Assembly (NCBI GenBank): GCA_031308135.1
Contig: JAHLJT010000631.1
Coordinates: 174,613,282-174,677,281 of the forward strand
DNA: 64,000 nt
DNA from: Acheta domesticus
Taxonomy: Eukaryota > Arthropoda > Insecta > Orthoptera > Gryllidae
Direction of reading: 5' to 3'
The position numbers were made by a program, and so were the translations under genes. Positions 1 through 17,414 of the stretch are shown one piece after another. The first letter of the stretch is position 1; the number at the start of each line of letters is the position of its first letter. Under the pieces are notes generated by a model. It was not told the origin of the DNA. It was given only the letters and a program-made list of their open reading frames with translations, and did no database searches.

Positions 1-659
1 GCTGAGCCTCGGCGAAAGTTTCGCACATTTGAACGCGATAGCAAATCTTCTCGAAGCCAGCATTACTTCTCTTGGGTCGCTTCATTTTCCGTAGGGAACT
101 TCGTGTTCCCAACCATCAAAACCATTTGCCAGGACTGGGAAGCCTAGGTTTCTGCATTTAACGTGCAGAACACTAAATTGCCCCGAACGTTTTACTGTCC
201 TGAGACATAGAGGCAAAACTGAAATTACAATAAAGAACAGACTTTAGCGTATTAGTTGTAACGATTAATGAAGTGTGTATTGCAAATCATATAATTTAAT
301 AGTTCAGAAAAATATCGTGTGCAAATCTCTCCTCATCTAACTTCTTGAAATAGAGCAAATTCTGTGTATTATTTAGTATAATCTAAAACCTACTTTATAT
401 TATAACATTCATTATCATGAAAATCCCGTTAACGGTGTAGCTGGTAGTGTTGCTCAGACAGACAGAAGATTTGAGGAAAAATTTTTGAGAAAGAATTTTC
501 CAGTAATAAACGTAGATTGTGATTGGACGCTACGAACACCAGGAAATAATTTTCTATAAACAACACTACAAAAATCTATTTTCGGTAACATTGACATACA
601 AAGCCTGATTTTCTGTACGAAAATCTACATATTTTCCTGCAGCCTTATGTAACTTTTTA
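1..659. other. Left edge, no gene recognised
   Basis: AT-rich sequence with no convincing ORF, RNA gene or repeat end. Short ORFs on either strand lack family features and look like chance. It abuts the 5' end of the first HINE-like element. Confidence 0.5.
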
Positions 660-2231
660 CTTTCCCGTATACGTACGTATACACGGAGTGATATACGTAG
701 TATAGGGAAAGTTATGTAATGCTGCGCGAAAAAATTACCAATTTTCGGCGGAAAAAAATTAATTGCCGGGACGTGATAACGAAAAAATGGATAAAACCAG
801 TTGCTAAATTTAAAAAAACCCCCTAACACGTGGTGTCGCCAGAAACCCTCTTTCGTAGGTCCTTGATATCGAAAAAACAATTGAAAGGAAAACATTCGTC
901 TGTCCGTCCGTCCGTGACACTGCTAGTGCCTGAACCATACGTACGATTTGTGTCAAAATGGATATTTCCCGGTCGATCCGATTGTAGTCGAAGCTTTGAG
1001 ATTTTGAAAAAGATTCTTCAAAATTTGGGGGTACTTTACATGTAGCCGCCGGACATTTTCAAAATTTTCTCAATAACGGCTCCAAATTTTTTCTTTAAAT
1101 TTCTTGTATGAATAGAGGAAAATACACTTATTGACATGCCATAGGTCCGATTTTCACGGATAACTTTCAATTTTCGAAAATTGTGGAAGTTTGATTTTTT
1201 TTCTCTCGGCGTCTATCTCCAACTACAAAATTGAAGATAGAGATTTTTCCTTAAAATAAAATGTTATCTCGAAAGTGAGTTCTTTGTTTAAGGTCATGTA
1301 CATTGTTCTGAAAATTTTAGTAGTTTTCACGCAATGTTGCGTTCAATATGTGCAATTTTAAAAAATTACAAAAACTAGATTTTCTCAAAAACGGTTCCAA
1401 ATGTGTTCTTTAAACTTTTAGTAGGGACAGTGCTAAATGTACTCTATGAGATGACATAAACGGCATATTGCTGTATTCTTTTGTTTTTTCAAAAATTGAA
1501 AAATGTAATTTTTTTGACTTGTCTTCACGTCGTTAATATTTACACCAGCGGTGAATGGTTCACATTATTATATTTATGAGTGCATGTGCTTTAAATAATG
1601 TCAAGTAAAGTTTATCGAAAACACAACTATTTTCTGTGAAAACTAGCTCAAATTTCCGTATTTTCAGAAACGCTCAAAAGCCATTTTCTCATAAATGGCT
1701 AAAAAACGATCGGATAGTGCTAATGGCACTCTTTATTATAAAGTAAAGTTTACTTTGAGGATTTGTTTTTGTTTTTTTTTTTTCAAAAAATACACATATG
1801 TATTTTTGTAATCTCTCACATCTTTAATACGCACATTACCAGCAAACATTATTATATTTGTGAGGGTAAGTACTTTCAAATAACTTCAAATAAAGTATTT
1901 TGAAAACTCAAAAATTTTCTGTGAAAATGAGCTTCAAATTTCGCAATTTTAGTAGCGCTAAAACACAATTTCTTAAAAACGGCACATATTTTTAAAAGAA
2001 ATTGCCATTTAGGACTAAGTTTCTGTGTTCTTTAATATTTTTAAAAGTAATATTTTCCGTTCTACCCAATAGGAAACCGAAAAATAAGAAAATGACAAAA
2101 AATGTACTTTTTGGCGGTGATAGATGGCAGTAGCAAGAAAGGGTACGTGTCAATTTCGAATAGCTAGCGAAAGACCCTAGGAAATAGAAAACCAATACGG
2201 GAAAGTCTGTGCCATTCTCTAGCACCACTAG
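660..2231 (+). mobile_element. HINE/DINE-1-like element, copy A (near full length)
   Basis: This is the most complete copy of a non-coding repeat seen at least eight times in the window. It opens with ACTTTCCCGTATACGTACG and refolds on GGGAAAGT about 50 bp later. It then carries a short GTCY tetranucleotide tract (about 897-914) and an AT-rich body. Near the 3' end comes ATACGGGAAAGT, the inverted copy of the 5' start, and about 30 bp on the element ends in ...GCACCACTAG followed by TT. An inverted repeat at the very 5' end but subterminal at the 3' end, a GTCY microsatellite, a CTAG end and insertion next to T residues match what is known of Helentron-associated elements (HINEs, including Drosophila DINE-1/mini-me). 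No Rep/helicase gene is present, so it would be non-autonomous. The class is inferred from structure only. Confidence 0.7.
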
Positions 2232-3110
2232 TTCTTTCTACATAGGAGACACGAGAAAGAAAAAAAAATTTAGAGAATTTGTGTTGATAAATGAAATAAA
2301 TAAAACAAATACAGCTTTAATGCAAATTGACTAACGTTTTTAAAAAATATTTTTTCAGTATCAGTAGTAAATCAAAATTCGTGTATTTTCGTTAGTATCT
2401 CGATATCTATTTTTTCAGGATTATGTAACGTTTTAAAGTAAAGTAAAATTAAAATACGAGAGATAATACAAAATATAATAATTATAAATATAAATAAATC
2501 ATGATTAGATAGTTCTGAGAATTGACCGAAAAATTAATTAAAGTGAAGTTTGCAAGATTGGAAGGTAATAAAGTCAATAAACACACGTCAAAATTACCGC
2601 ATTGCTACATAGTATAATGTAAGAAACAAAAGAGGATATTAAATGACGTGTACTGGAAGTTCTGCAAAAATAAATCCGCGAGTCCAAAAAAATCCAAGAC
2701 CAAATCCACTCTTAATCGTAGCTTGTAAGGTTCGGTTAATAAACATGTCAGAGCGTTTGCTTGTGACTATGTAAAACAAATTAATTGACAAATGTATGAT
2801 ATTCAGATTAAATGGAGTAATTTTCGCATATATTACTTGAAATATTTTAAATGAATAGAGATGTTTAACTAGAGCCTAACAGCTGAACATTACATGAAAC
2901 GGTATCAGAAAATAAAAGTCTTTACATGTCATTTGAAGGATTTTAAGGAACTTTCATGACAAATTTGAGGAAATTCTAACAAAATATTTGGTTGTGACTG
3001 CATAACAAACAAATAAATTGCATGAATCGGAACCACTAAAATAGCCATCTCCTTGTAAGGGAACCCATCAAACGATAAAATTCTTTAAATGTACGTCTTT
3101 TATAGTTATT
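2232..3110. other. AT-rich spacer, nothing recognised
   Basis: No ORF longer than chance, no repeat ends and no RNA gene seen between HINE copy A and the foldback at 3115. Confidence 0.4.
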
Positions 3111-3114
3111 TGTG

Positions 3115-3230
3115 TCACGAGTCCTCTGAACGGGTCTTAAGGACGAAGCCAGAAGGTTAACTGCGAGGGTTAATAGCGAAGCCGAGTAATTAACCTTCCG
3201 GCTGAGTCCTTAAAGCCTAATACAGGACGA
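3115..3230. repeat. Foldback (hairpin) repeat
   Basis: The left arm at about 3132-3160 (CTTAAGGAC..AGCC.GAAGGTTAA) pairs with the right arm at about 3190-3217 (TTAACCTTC.GGCT..GTCCTTAA) around a 30-nt loop. This is a short foldback, possibly a MITE. No target duplication was identified. Confidence 0.6.
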
Positions 3231-3411
3231 GTATCATACAATGTTTTTTGTATTTCTAGTTTATGGCTTATTCAAAATAAACTTTTACCATTTTCATGAG
3301 TTTCATAAAAAAACTTGTCATTACTCTCGATTTCTGTAGCAGAAGTTGGTTGTACTGGATGCTTTGCTTGTGATCAAACAGTTAAATGCTTTTTTTGGTA
3401 ATGCAAGCTGA

Positions 3412-4015
3412 TTGAGAAAACATACGGGATTTCGAAGTATCAGCAGGTATTTTAGTGTTAATGACATTCTGGAGAACGCAGACGATGCAAGATATAGTTT
3501 GATGCCTTCTCAGTCTGTAACCACTTATGAAAAAGCTTACGATATATTTTGTGATTTACGATCGAAAAGGAATGTTCGAGGCATTAACGAAGAGATTATG
3601 CCAGCATTTTTAAACGAACGGTCAAAAACATTAAAACAAACTAGTCTCTAGTCATACTTGAGTATTCTGAAAAAGAAGTATAAAAATGCATGAGAAGACT
3701 GAGTATCCAAGTAAGTTATTCATTCCTTATAATTTGAAATAATAGTAAATAATGAAGACTACTTATTTAAAATTATTTGAGTATACTATTATATAGTTAT
3801 TGAATATTTAAAGAAAAATCTAAAGGTTACAACCTAAAAACACAGAAGAGCAAGTAACTAAGTTCTTAGAAGAGGCTGACGAACACATATACATGCTTTT
3901 GAAGGTCATTCTGTTGTTTGGAGTATTTGGTTCTTGCCGGGGATAAGAACTTGCAGACTTGACCGTGCACAATTTACAAGAGAAAGGAACATACTACCGG
4001 GTACACATTCCTCTT
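3412..4015 (+). pseudogene. Tyrosine recombinase (Crypton/KIAA1958-like) fragment, broken
   Basis: Two coding pieces resemble the YR transposase family of Crypton elements and its domesticated KIAA1958-type relatives. The first (3412-3690) looks like the SAM-like core-binding domain: it has TYEKAYDIFCDLRSK and then KTLKQTSL, a stop, and SYLSILKKKYK. A possible splice donor (GTAAGT) follows near 3711. The second (about 3836-4015) carries TKFLEEADEHIYMLLKV and GVFGSCRG, a stop, then ELADLTVHNLQEKG. That matches the start of the catalytic domain, where the family has GACRR.EL with the first catalytic Arg. There are at least two in-frame stops, and the His-x-x-Arg and Tyr motifs are missing, so it is dead. 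The assignment rests on recognised motifs, not a search. A second, better preserved relative lies at 47300-48179 on the other strand. Confidence 0.6.
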
Positions 4016-4674
4016 ATACTTGTTTGCATTAATTCCCCAAAATGGGGTTTGTGTTCTACGTTGTATTTGTCCCAAGATTCACGAGCATAGATAAAATCTA
4101 AACCCGAAAGTCCGCTAAAATACTTTTAATGAACTCTCGAGTATTTTAATGGCCGTTGCTATGGACGCGCTCTTAAAGCATGGTTTAGGGGTTGGTTGCT
4201 AAGCGGCTAAGTGCGTGTTTACCAACGTAAATAACGTAAATGCGTGTTTACCAACGTAAAATTATTTCTAGGAGCATCCGTTATCAAACCGCAAGAAATT
4301 CTAAAAGCGCTTTTGGCCGAGAATGCATAACAAAGAAGTGTCTGTTCAATGGGGATGTTCGATCCCGACTCGAAATCCGAAATGCTGACATGTGAAAGTT
4401 GAAAGAGCAAGGTTTTTAGCAGTCTCCGGAATTAGCTTCGTGAACTGGCTGTTCCAATCAGTAATGTTTCATGATATTTTCACAATAATTGCCGGAACAA
4501 ACCTATAAACAGTCAACATATTATTCACGATTTTCCTTCTCACGTGGGAAAATGGATATCCCATACCTTCCCGTAGCTTCTCCATCTAGTCCCGTAGATT
4601 TCTTATGTAGTACGATCCATAGTTTCCCCAAGAAAACTAGCATACACTGAAGGAAGAAGTATAACAGCAAAAAA
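4016..4674. other. Spacer, nothing recognised
   Basis: Short ORFs only, without family signatures. The stretch ends where HINE copy B begins. Confidence 0.4.
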
Positions 4675-6036
4675 CTAGTGATGCTACAGAATGGCACAGA
4701 CTTTCCCGTATTAGTTTTCTATTTCCTTGGGTATTCGCTAGCTGTTCGGAATTGCCACATTCTTCCTGCCAGCTGCCATCTATAACCTCCAAAAATATAT
4801 TTTCTGTCATTTTCTTAATTTTTCTATGGATAGAGCGGAAATAATTTAAATTTTTAAAGAACACAAAAAACCTAGCCCTAAATAGCAATTTTCTTTTAAA
4901 AATAATGTGCAGTTTTAAAGAACATTGCATTCTAGCGCTAATGAAAAATGCGAAACTTGAAGGTCATTTTCACAGTACATTTTTGAGTTTTCAAAATACT
5001 TTCTTTGAAGTTATTTGAAGCACTTACACTCACAAAAATAAAAATGTTTACAAATTGCTGATAATGTGAATATTAAAGACGTGAGAGATCCTTTAAAAAA
5101 TTACATATATGTGATTTTTTTAAAAACAAAAAAATAACTCAAAACAAACTTTACGCTATACTAAAGAGTGTAATTAGCACTATCCGTTACAAAAGCTTGA
5201 AGAAACAATTTGCAGCGATATATGAAAAAATGGCGTTTGAGCGTTTCTGAAAATGCGAAATTGAGCAACTTTTCACAGAAAACGGTTGGGTTTTCGATAA
5301 ATTTACTTGACATTATTTAAAGCACGTACTCGTAAATATAATAATGTGAAAAAATCGCCGCTAATGTAAATATTATCGACGTGAGAAACGTGAAAAAATT
5401 TATAATTGCCGTTTTTGAGAAAATCTTGTTTTTATAATTTTTTTTAAAAATTCCACATATTGCACGCAATATAGCGCGAAAACTACTAAAATTGTTGGAA
5501 CAATATACATGACCTTAAACAAAGAACTCACTTTGCAGAGCACATTTTATTTCAAGGAAAAATTTCTATCTTCAATTTTGTAGTTGGAGAAAGACCCCGA
5601 AAAAATTCAAACTTTCACAATTTTCGAAAATTCAGAGTTATTCGTAAAAATTGGACCAATGCCATGTTAATAAGTGTATTTTACTCCATTCATACAAGAA
5701 ATTTAAAGAAAAATTTGAAGCCGTTTTTGAGAAAATTTTGAAAATCTCCGGGGGGCTTTATGTGAAGTACCCCCAAATTTTGAAGAATCTTTTTCGAAAT
5801 TTCAAAGCTTCGACTAGAACCAGATCGACCGGGGAATATCCATTTTGACACACATCGTACGTATGGTTTAGGCGCTAGCAGTGTTCACAGACGGACAGAC
5901 GGACGGACGGACGGACGAACGGACGGACGGATGATGGCACATGATTCAATATATGGCATATGTAAAGATAATCATCTTTACATATGCCATATACTGAATC
6001 ATCTTTATTTTCCCGTATACGTACGTATACGGGAAA
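4675..6036 (-). mobile_element. HINE/DINE-1-like element, copy B (inverted relative to A)
   Basis: Reading the minus strand, it ends in CTAG at 4675-4678 followed by TT. The body matches copy A, with a GGAC/GTCC tract at about 5890-5932. The usual 5' segment of about 200 bp is missing: the body passes into a hairpin at 5941-6002, and the end is a perfect palindrome, TTTTCCCGTATACG and its complement (about 6007-6036). With copy A it forms a large inverted pair around the tyrosine recombinase fragment. Confidence 0.65.
5941..6002. repeat. 29-bp-arm near-perfect hairpin inside HINE copy B
   Basis: Arms 5941-5969 and 5974-6002 are reverse complements with a single mismatch (T/C) around a 4-nt loop. 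It replaces the normal 5' segment of the element. Confidence 0.85.
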
Positions 6037-6479
6037 ATTTGTTTAATTGCACTTATTTGCATAAAAACTGTGTAAATCATTGTAACGTTTGAAATAAAGC
6101 AAAAAAGTAAGAATAAATTTTTGCATTTTTATGTATTAGATGTATGTTAATTTTTTATCTATTTACATGCAATTAGTGGTAAGAAGCAAAAGCAAGACCC
6201 TTCAATATTTGATCAGAGGTTTATGGGAAAACACGATCGATATGGGAGTAGCAAAAGATATGCTCTGAAATCTGATCTTTCAATATGAATGTATTAATGA
6301 ATATTTCTGCCAACCCCGAACAGCCTTATTACAGTAAAAACTGAGCGACTAAACACGATCTAAAACTACAACTAAAACTGAGAGAGCAATCAAACACGAA
6401 TGTTCATGACAGAATATCTAGAACTGTTTTCAGTAGCTACAGCTGTTCTTAAAGTTCAAATTAATAATATAAGAATTGA
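6037..6479. other. Spacer upstream of duplication unit 1
   Basis: No gene or repeat boundary recognised. Confidence 0.4.
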
Positions 6480-6665
6480 ATATTATTTTACTTTGAAAAA
6501 CACAACCGATATGCCTTGAAAACTCATCAAGTTACTCCGTTTCGAAGGATTACTGTACGATATTAAAAGAAGCGAACCGAACCTTGGGCGCAAATGCTGT
6601 ATGGAAAAGAAGATGAAATGTTCTGGTAATATGTAAATAGTAATAATATCACTTCGATAGCCATG

Positions 6666-6668
<3 letters not shown>

Positions 6669-6703
<35 letters not shown>

Positions 6704-6704
6704 G
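6669..6704. repeat. (TAA)n microsatellite
   Basis: About twelve TAA/AAT units directly after GATAGCCATGATA. The same GATAGCCAT(A/G)AT lead-in precedes A/T-rich trinucleotide runs at about 25980 and 62325. Confidence 0.9.
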
Positions 6705-7040
6705 GTACGTTTATTCTAAGTTATATAAAATTACACATGATTTCAAATAAAACCACTATACTTTCACATGCAAAGATACAAATCTGATCCGCTCTTTGCC
6801 CTTCGATGTTTACGAAAGAGATCTTGAGAGATGCACAACTCTCTTTTTAGATTCAAGTGTTTGAAGATAATTATCGTGACATTTCAAGTGTCAAGGAAAA
6901 AAGACAATATGAGACTCCATCAGGATGTAATCAATTGGCATTCTACAATTTTTCACACGAGATTACTATTTTGAAATTAATGGTTTCCCATTGTCTAAGT
7001 ATAGATAATAAGAGTACGTTGGTGTCAGATATAATTATTT

Positions 7041-7180
7041 TTTTGAGCGCGTGAGATGACATTTTGACGCACGTGATACTATCACTAATTCGAAGCAACG
7101 TACGAGAAGTGACGCTGCCAAATTTCCCAACTTGAGTGCTCGGGAACGTATAAAAGCCTAGCACGAGCCGCAGAACGCAT
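7041..7180 (+). promoter_or_regulatory. Core and proximal promoter of protease copy 1
   Basis: TATAAAA at 7149-7155 lies 37 bp before the ATG. Transcription would be expected to start about 25-30 bp downstream of the TATA box, near 7178. Upstream there is an E-box CACGTG at 7070-7075 overlapping a GATA motif (7075-7078). The block is conserved in copy 2, although a second upstream CACGTG there is degenerate here (GCGTG). Control by gut GATA factors is plausible for a digestive protease but is inference. Confidence 0.65.
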
Positions 7181-7192
7181 CCAGGAGCAATC

Positions 7193-13187
<5,995 letters not shown>

Positions 13188-13225
13188 GTGTGCAAGCCAT
13201 GTCTGTGTAAACACTCACAGAACTA

Positions 13226-13231
13226 AATAAA
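13226..13231 (+). terminator. Poly(A) signal AATAAA of protease copy 1
   Basis: AATAAA lies 38 bp after the stop codon, followed by a T-rich stretch. The same arrangement is found in copy 2. Confidence 0.8.
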
Positions 13232-14499
13232 CATATTTTGCTTCGCAATTCATTGCTTCATTCTTTACGTAATCCTTGTTCGTCTGTAATCTTCGTCTTA
13301 ATCCTAATATTTTTAATTTCCAATAAATTCTAGTCATTTAGTATATCTTCGACGTTCACATTTTCAAATAATAATAGGAAAACGTTAAAATTCATATAAG
13401 AAACGTACTAGGATTTCAAAATACGGTGATCATATTCCTGCTCTTTGTATGAAGCATCATTTGGACACGTCTATTTCATGATGTTTGTTGTTATTGCTGC
13501 TACTGTTGGTGATCTCAATGAAATAAAATTATTTAGTTTTGACAGTTTCCTTACATTAGAATCGTTTGCAATAATTAAAGATCTGTAGAATTTCGTAAAT
13601 GCTCCCAAAATGTGATATTGATGGCTATTTCTAATGTCACTTTACTTCTTAAAGCGATATCCAATAATAAATTATTTTTCAAAATATGAAGTACGTTCAC
13701 ATGAGATTATAGAATCTGTTTGTCGCAGTTAACAAACAGCAGAGTCGACTACACCCAAATCCTCAACAACAAAGACGCAACAAACATTACAAACGATAAT
13801 TGTCGCTACTGATTTCACACCTACTGTGCATGGAGGAGCCTTTTTCTTGAATAATTAATTATAATTATTAATTAGAGATGTTTTCACAATAACGAAGTTT
13901 TTGAAACACAATTTGTGAAAGACCTCCTTCAGAAGACACCGCCTTAAAGTAGCACTGAGACTTCGTTCGAGGAGGTTTGCGAGCTCCTATAATGCTGAGG
14001 GCTATGACAGGGGTAGAAGTGTTGATTGTTTAAAGAATAAATTAAATTTTTTTCTTTTAGGGTCACCCAAGCTGTACAGATCTCAACGGAGTTCAGCGGA
14101 GCGCAGTCAGACGAAGGGATATCTCACAATGTATTTTCGGTTCCTTTCCATATCCTGATACTCCCACATTCCACCCTATACCTATATCCAATACCGCACC
14201 ACACACCCCACCAGCGTCCCATGTTGCCAGGTAGTACTCGTTTCGAATGTGACACTACTCAACTGTACCTTGTGTCATACTACTTTTATCTATTCTACTA
14301 GACCTTTCTTGGTCCCTTGTATTTTCGATCCAGAAGCTACTAGGTCTTAAGGGCTAGGGTGTCATTCATTTTCTTTTCCTCGCCGTCCTAGTTAGTTTCT
14401 TTTTTTCTCACTACTCTACTCTTCAATGTTCTATAATTGCTTTTTCATTTCTCTTCAATTCGGGTAGATGAGATTCGACAGTCCTGAAAAAAAGCTCGT
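13232..14499. other. Protease 3' flank and probable 5' region of the downstream LINE
   Basis: It is collinear with 38289-39489 and contains no recognisable host gene. From about 13930 it holds a GC-richer leader (GAGACTTCGTTCGAGGAGG) that may be the 5' UTR of the LINE. Since both units carry it, the boundary cannot be set by comparison. Confidence 0.45.
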
Positions 14500-17412
14500 C
14501 TAAGAGAAGGATAACTCTGAAGTAAAACCCTGGTCCTCCGACCGGAGGGTTGAGGCAATGGGCCAGCTCTCCCTTGCCTTCGAAAAAATTCAAAATGCTA
14601 GAAAGCCTAACGAGGATAAGCCGGTTGGATATTGGAAACGAACTTGGCAAAGAAATGGACGATGAACGTATGGACTTGGAATACGCAAGGGTTTGGGAAA
14701 AAGGCCCACACGAATACACGAATTACAAGAGATGGATATGGATATCACGGTAATGAGCGAAACTAAGAAGAAAGCTTCAAAAACGAAGGAAATCGGCATA
14801 TACATATACATATGGAGTGGTATCCCAAAAGATCAAAGAAGAACTAAAGGTTTGTTTTAATATTTATTAAGAAAAAATATAAAAAGGACCGAAGAAATTA
14901 GGAAGCGATTGACGAGAGAATTATTAAGGTAAATCTCGAAAACTATAGTTTCAAACTGATTATTCTTGGAATCTATGCACCAAACAAAAACTAGTATTCT
15001 GGAATAATTTTATTCAAAACTAGACGAGGTGGTCAGCGACTGTGGAGATAAAAGAGTTATACTTCTTCTCGGAGACTTTAATGCCAGAGTGGGAAAAGAG
15101 AGTGGTTCAAAAGTAACTGGGCAATTTGGCGAGTAAGTCTGTAACTCAAATGAGGAAAAAATAGTATTTCTGTGTGAACAACATGACATGATGATCTTAA
15201 ATGGCTTCTTCCAACACAGAGATAAGCATACGTAAACCTGGACGGACCAACAGAGAGGTAGAAAATAGGTGATAGACTATGTGATTATTCCGCAGAACTT
15301 CCAAGAAAGAGTGTTGGATGTGGTTCTAATCACTACTTGGTGAAATCAAAAATAATATTCCCTCCTAGAAATCATCGTAAAGAGAATCCCAAGTATTTAG
15401 GAAAGAAAGACAACGAACCAGAAATAAAGCACAAATTGGAAGGACTGGCACATAGTGGTACCCGTTATCTTTATCAAAATAGGTTAGATAACTTATTCAA
15501 TGAAAGTTCAGAACAAACAAATGCTGACATGTATGAACTCTTAAACAATGTCTACACCAGGCTCCGAAAGAAGCCTTTGGGGAAGTGGTCGTGAACAGAA
15601 ACAAAAAGACTAACTAGTGGATTAATGAAGATTTGATAAATGAGATTTAAGTACAGAAACACTTTTTGGCAAAGTGGTTAAGTACCTGTAAAGACGAAAA
15701 CAAATTCAATTACACAACCCAGCGGAAAAGAGTAAGAAATCTGTTAAGGAAGGAAAAACAACAGTCTTAGGAAAGGAAATGTAAGGAAATAGAAATGTAT
15801 ATAGGTGGGAAAAAACGAAGTTTTGACATACAATTGTACATTAGGAATATAAAATAACCGTGCAGAGAGAATGTTCAAATTTACGGTATTACAAGCAAAC
15901 AATGGGAAGAGTATTTCAGTAAACTGCTGAAGGAAGACAAGCCGGAATTCATGCTTAATACCGGGATCATATGTCCAAGAGAATGTTCCATAAACATAAC
16001 AGTTGAAGAAGTAGAGAGGAGCGTAAAAGAACTAAAAGTGGAAAACTCTAGGACCTGGAAATTTTTCAGGCGAGCTACTAAAAATTGGAATACCAAAACT
16101 AATGCGAATGATACAAGCATAAATGGACAGAAGCATGAATATCGGAGATGCACCAAATGAAAGGAAAGTAGTACACATAACACCTGTCCACGAGAAAGGA
16201 ATGACGGACAACTGCAGAAATTACAAGAGGATAGCAGTAACTAATACATTTAGTAAGATATATTGAAGAATATTGAGAAATCGCTTAGAAAAGGAGTATG
16301 TGATGCACGAAGAAGAAGAACAAAGTAGCTTTCGAGCAGGGCTCCCTTGTATTGATAACTTATTCCGTTTATCACAAGTAATGCAAAAGAAGTGACACAC
16401 GGGGAGAGAATTACACATCATCTTCCTCGATATCGCACAAGCGTATGACAATGTACCAGTAGATGAATTTTGGGAGGTTCTGCGACGTCTAAATCGTAAT
16501 AGTATTCTTATTGCTGCAGTGAAAGAATTACATTCAGAGCAAGCACGAATAGTGAAGGTAGGAATGCACTTGACAGAATCATTCCCAATCTCGAAAGGCT
16601 TAAAGCAAGGATGCTGCATTTCACCGACACTGTTTAAAATCTATGTGAATGAGGTTCTGCAAAAATGGGAAAGGAGTTATACGGGAATGGGAATACCGTT
16701 GGATATGTACTCTCCCTACAATTAACAATTCGCTGATGGCCACGTAATCGTGGCGCGCGGCTAAGGTGATATAGAATTTATGTTGATAAAGTTTAGAGAT
16801 GAATACGTAAAGTTGGCACTACGACTCAACTTAGAAAAAACAATGTACTGGGTAATAAATAGTAATAACGTATACAGAACTATGAGCACAGAAAACATAA
16901 ATTAAGAAAACTGGAGAAATTAAAGATTTAGGGGTAAAAATTGGGAAGCAGGGTTTTTATGAGACATAGGTTTTGGAACGGATTAAACAAGGCACAAAAA
17001 CAATCGGTTCTCTGAATTCTATCCTACGGGACAAGAACAAAAGTTAAAAACCAAAACTCATGATATATAGAGTAAGAATCCAAAGAGTAAGTGAGAGACT
17101 AAAACAAAGCTAAGGGTAATGGAAAAGGTTTTCTTAAAAGATCAGCAGGTTTCTGAAGAAGAGAGAAAATACTAAATGAAAGAATTAAAGAGTTCATGGC
17201 TTTGAAGCAGAATATACTGCACGAAATTTAAAGGGAACAACTCTAATGGTTTGGACAAGTGCAGAGAATGCAGAGAAATAGACTTCCAAAGAAGCTTTTG
17301 GATTGGCAACCGCAAGAAAGAAGGAAAAGTGGCCGGCCGTGACCTAGATGGAACGACAACGTAGAGACTATTGGCTGGGTGGCAGATACCTTCTGGGACT
17401 TGGAACAATAGA
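14500..17412 (+). pseudogene. Non-LTR retrotransposon (LINE), decayed, unit 1 copy
   Basis: The order of remnants is that of an APE-type LINE. The endonuclease starts about 14650 (WNTQGF-like), has LGDFNARVGK at about 15075, and SNHYLV before 15350. A linker follows. Reverse transcriptase pieces run from about 16205 to 16740 (CRNYKRIAVTNTFSKIY, SSFRAGLPCIDNLF, IIFLDIAQAYDNVP, KQGCCISPTLFKIYVNEVL). A C-terminal piece with GRP motifs reaches about 17400. Many stops and frameshifts are present. The catalytic FADD box reads FADG at about 16733, so the second Asp is lost; unit 2 has the same change, so the element was already dead before the duplication. I would place it in or near the RTE group, with low certainty. 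Confidence 0.75.
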
Positions 17413-17414
17413 AA

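Noticed and set aside
6669..6704. (TAA)n run as a LINE or SINE poly(A)-like tail
   Set aside because: No retroelement body was identified directly before it in unit 1; recorded only as a microsatellite.
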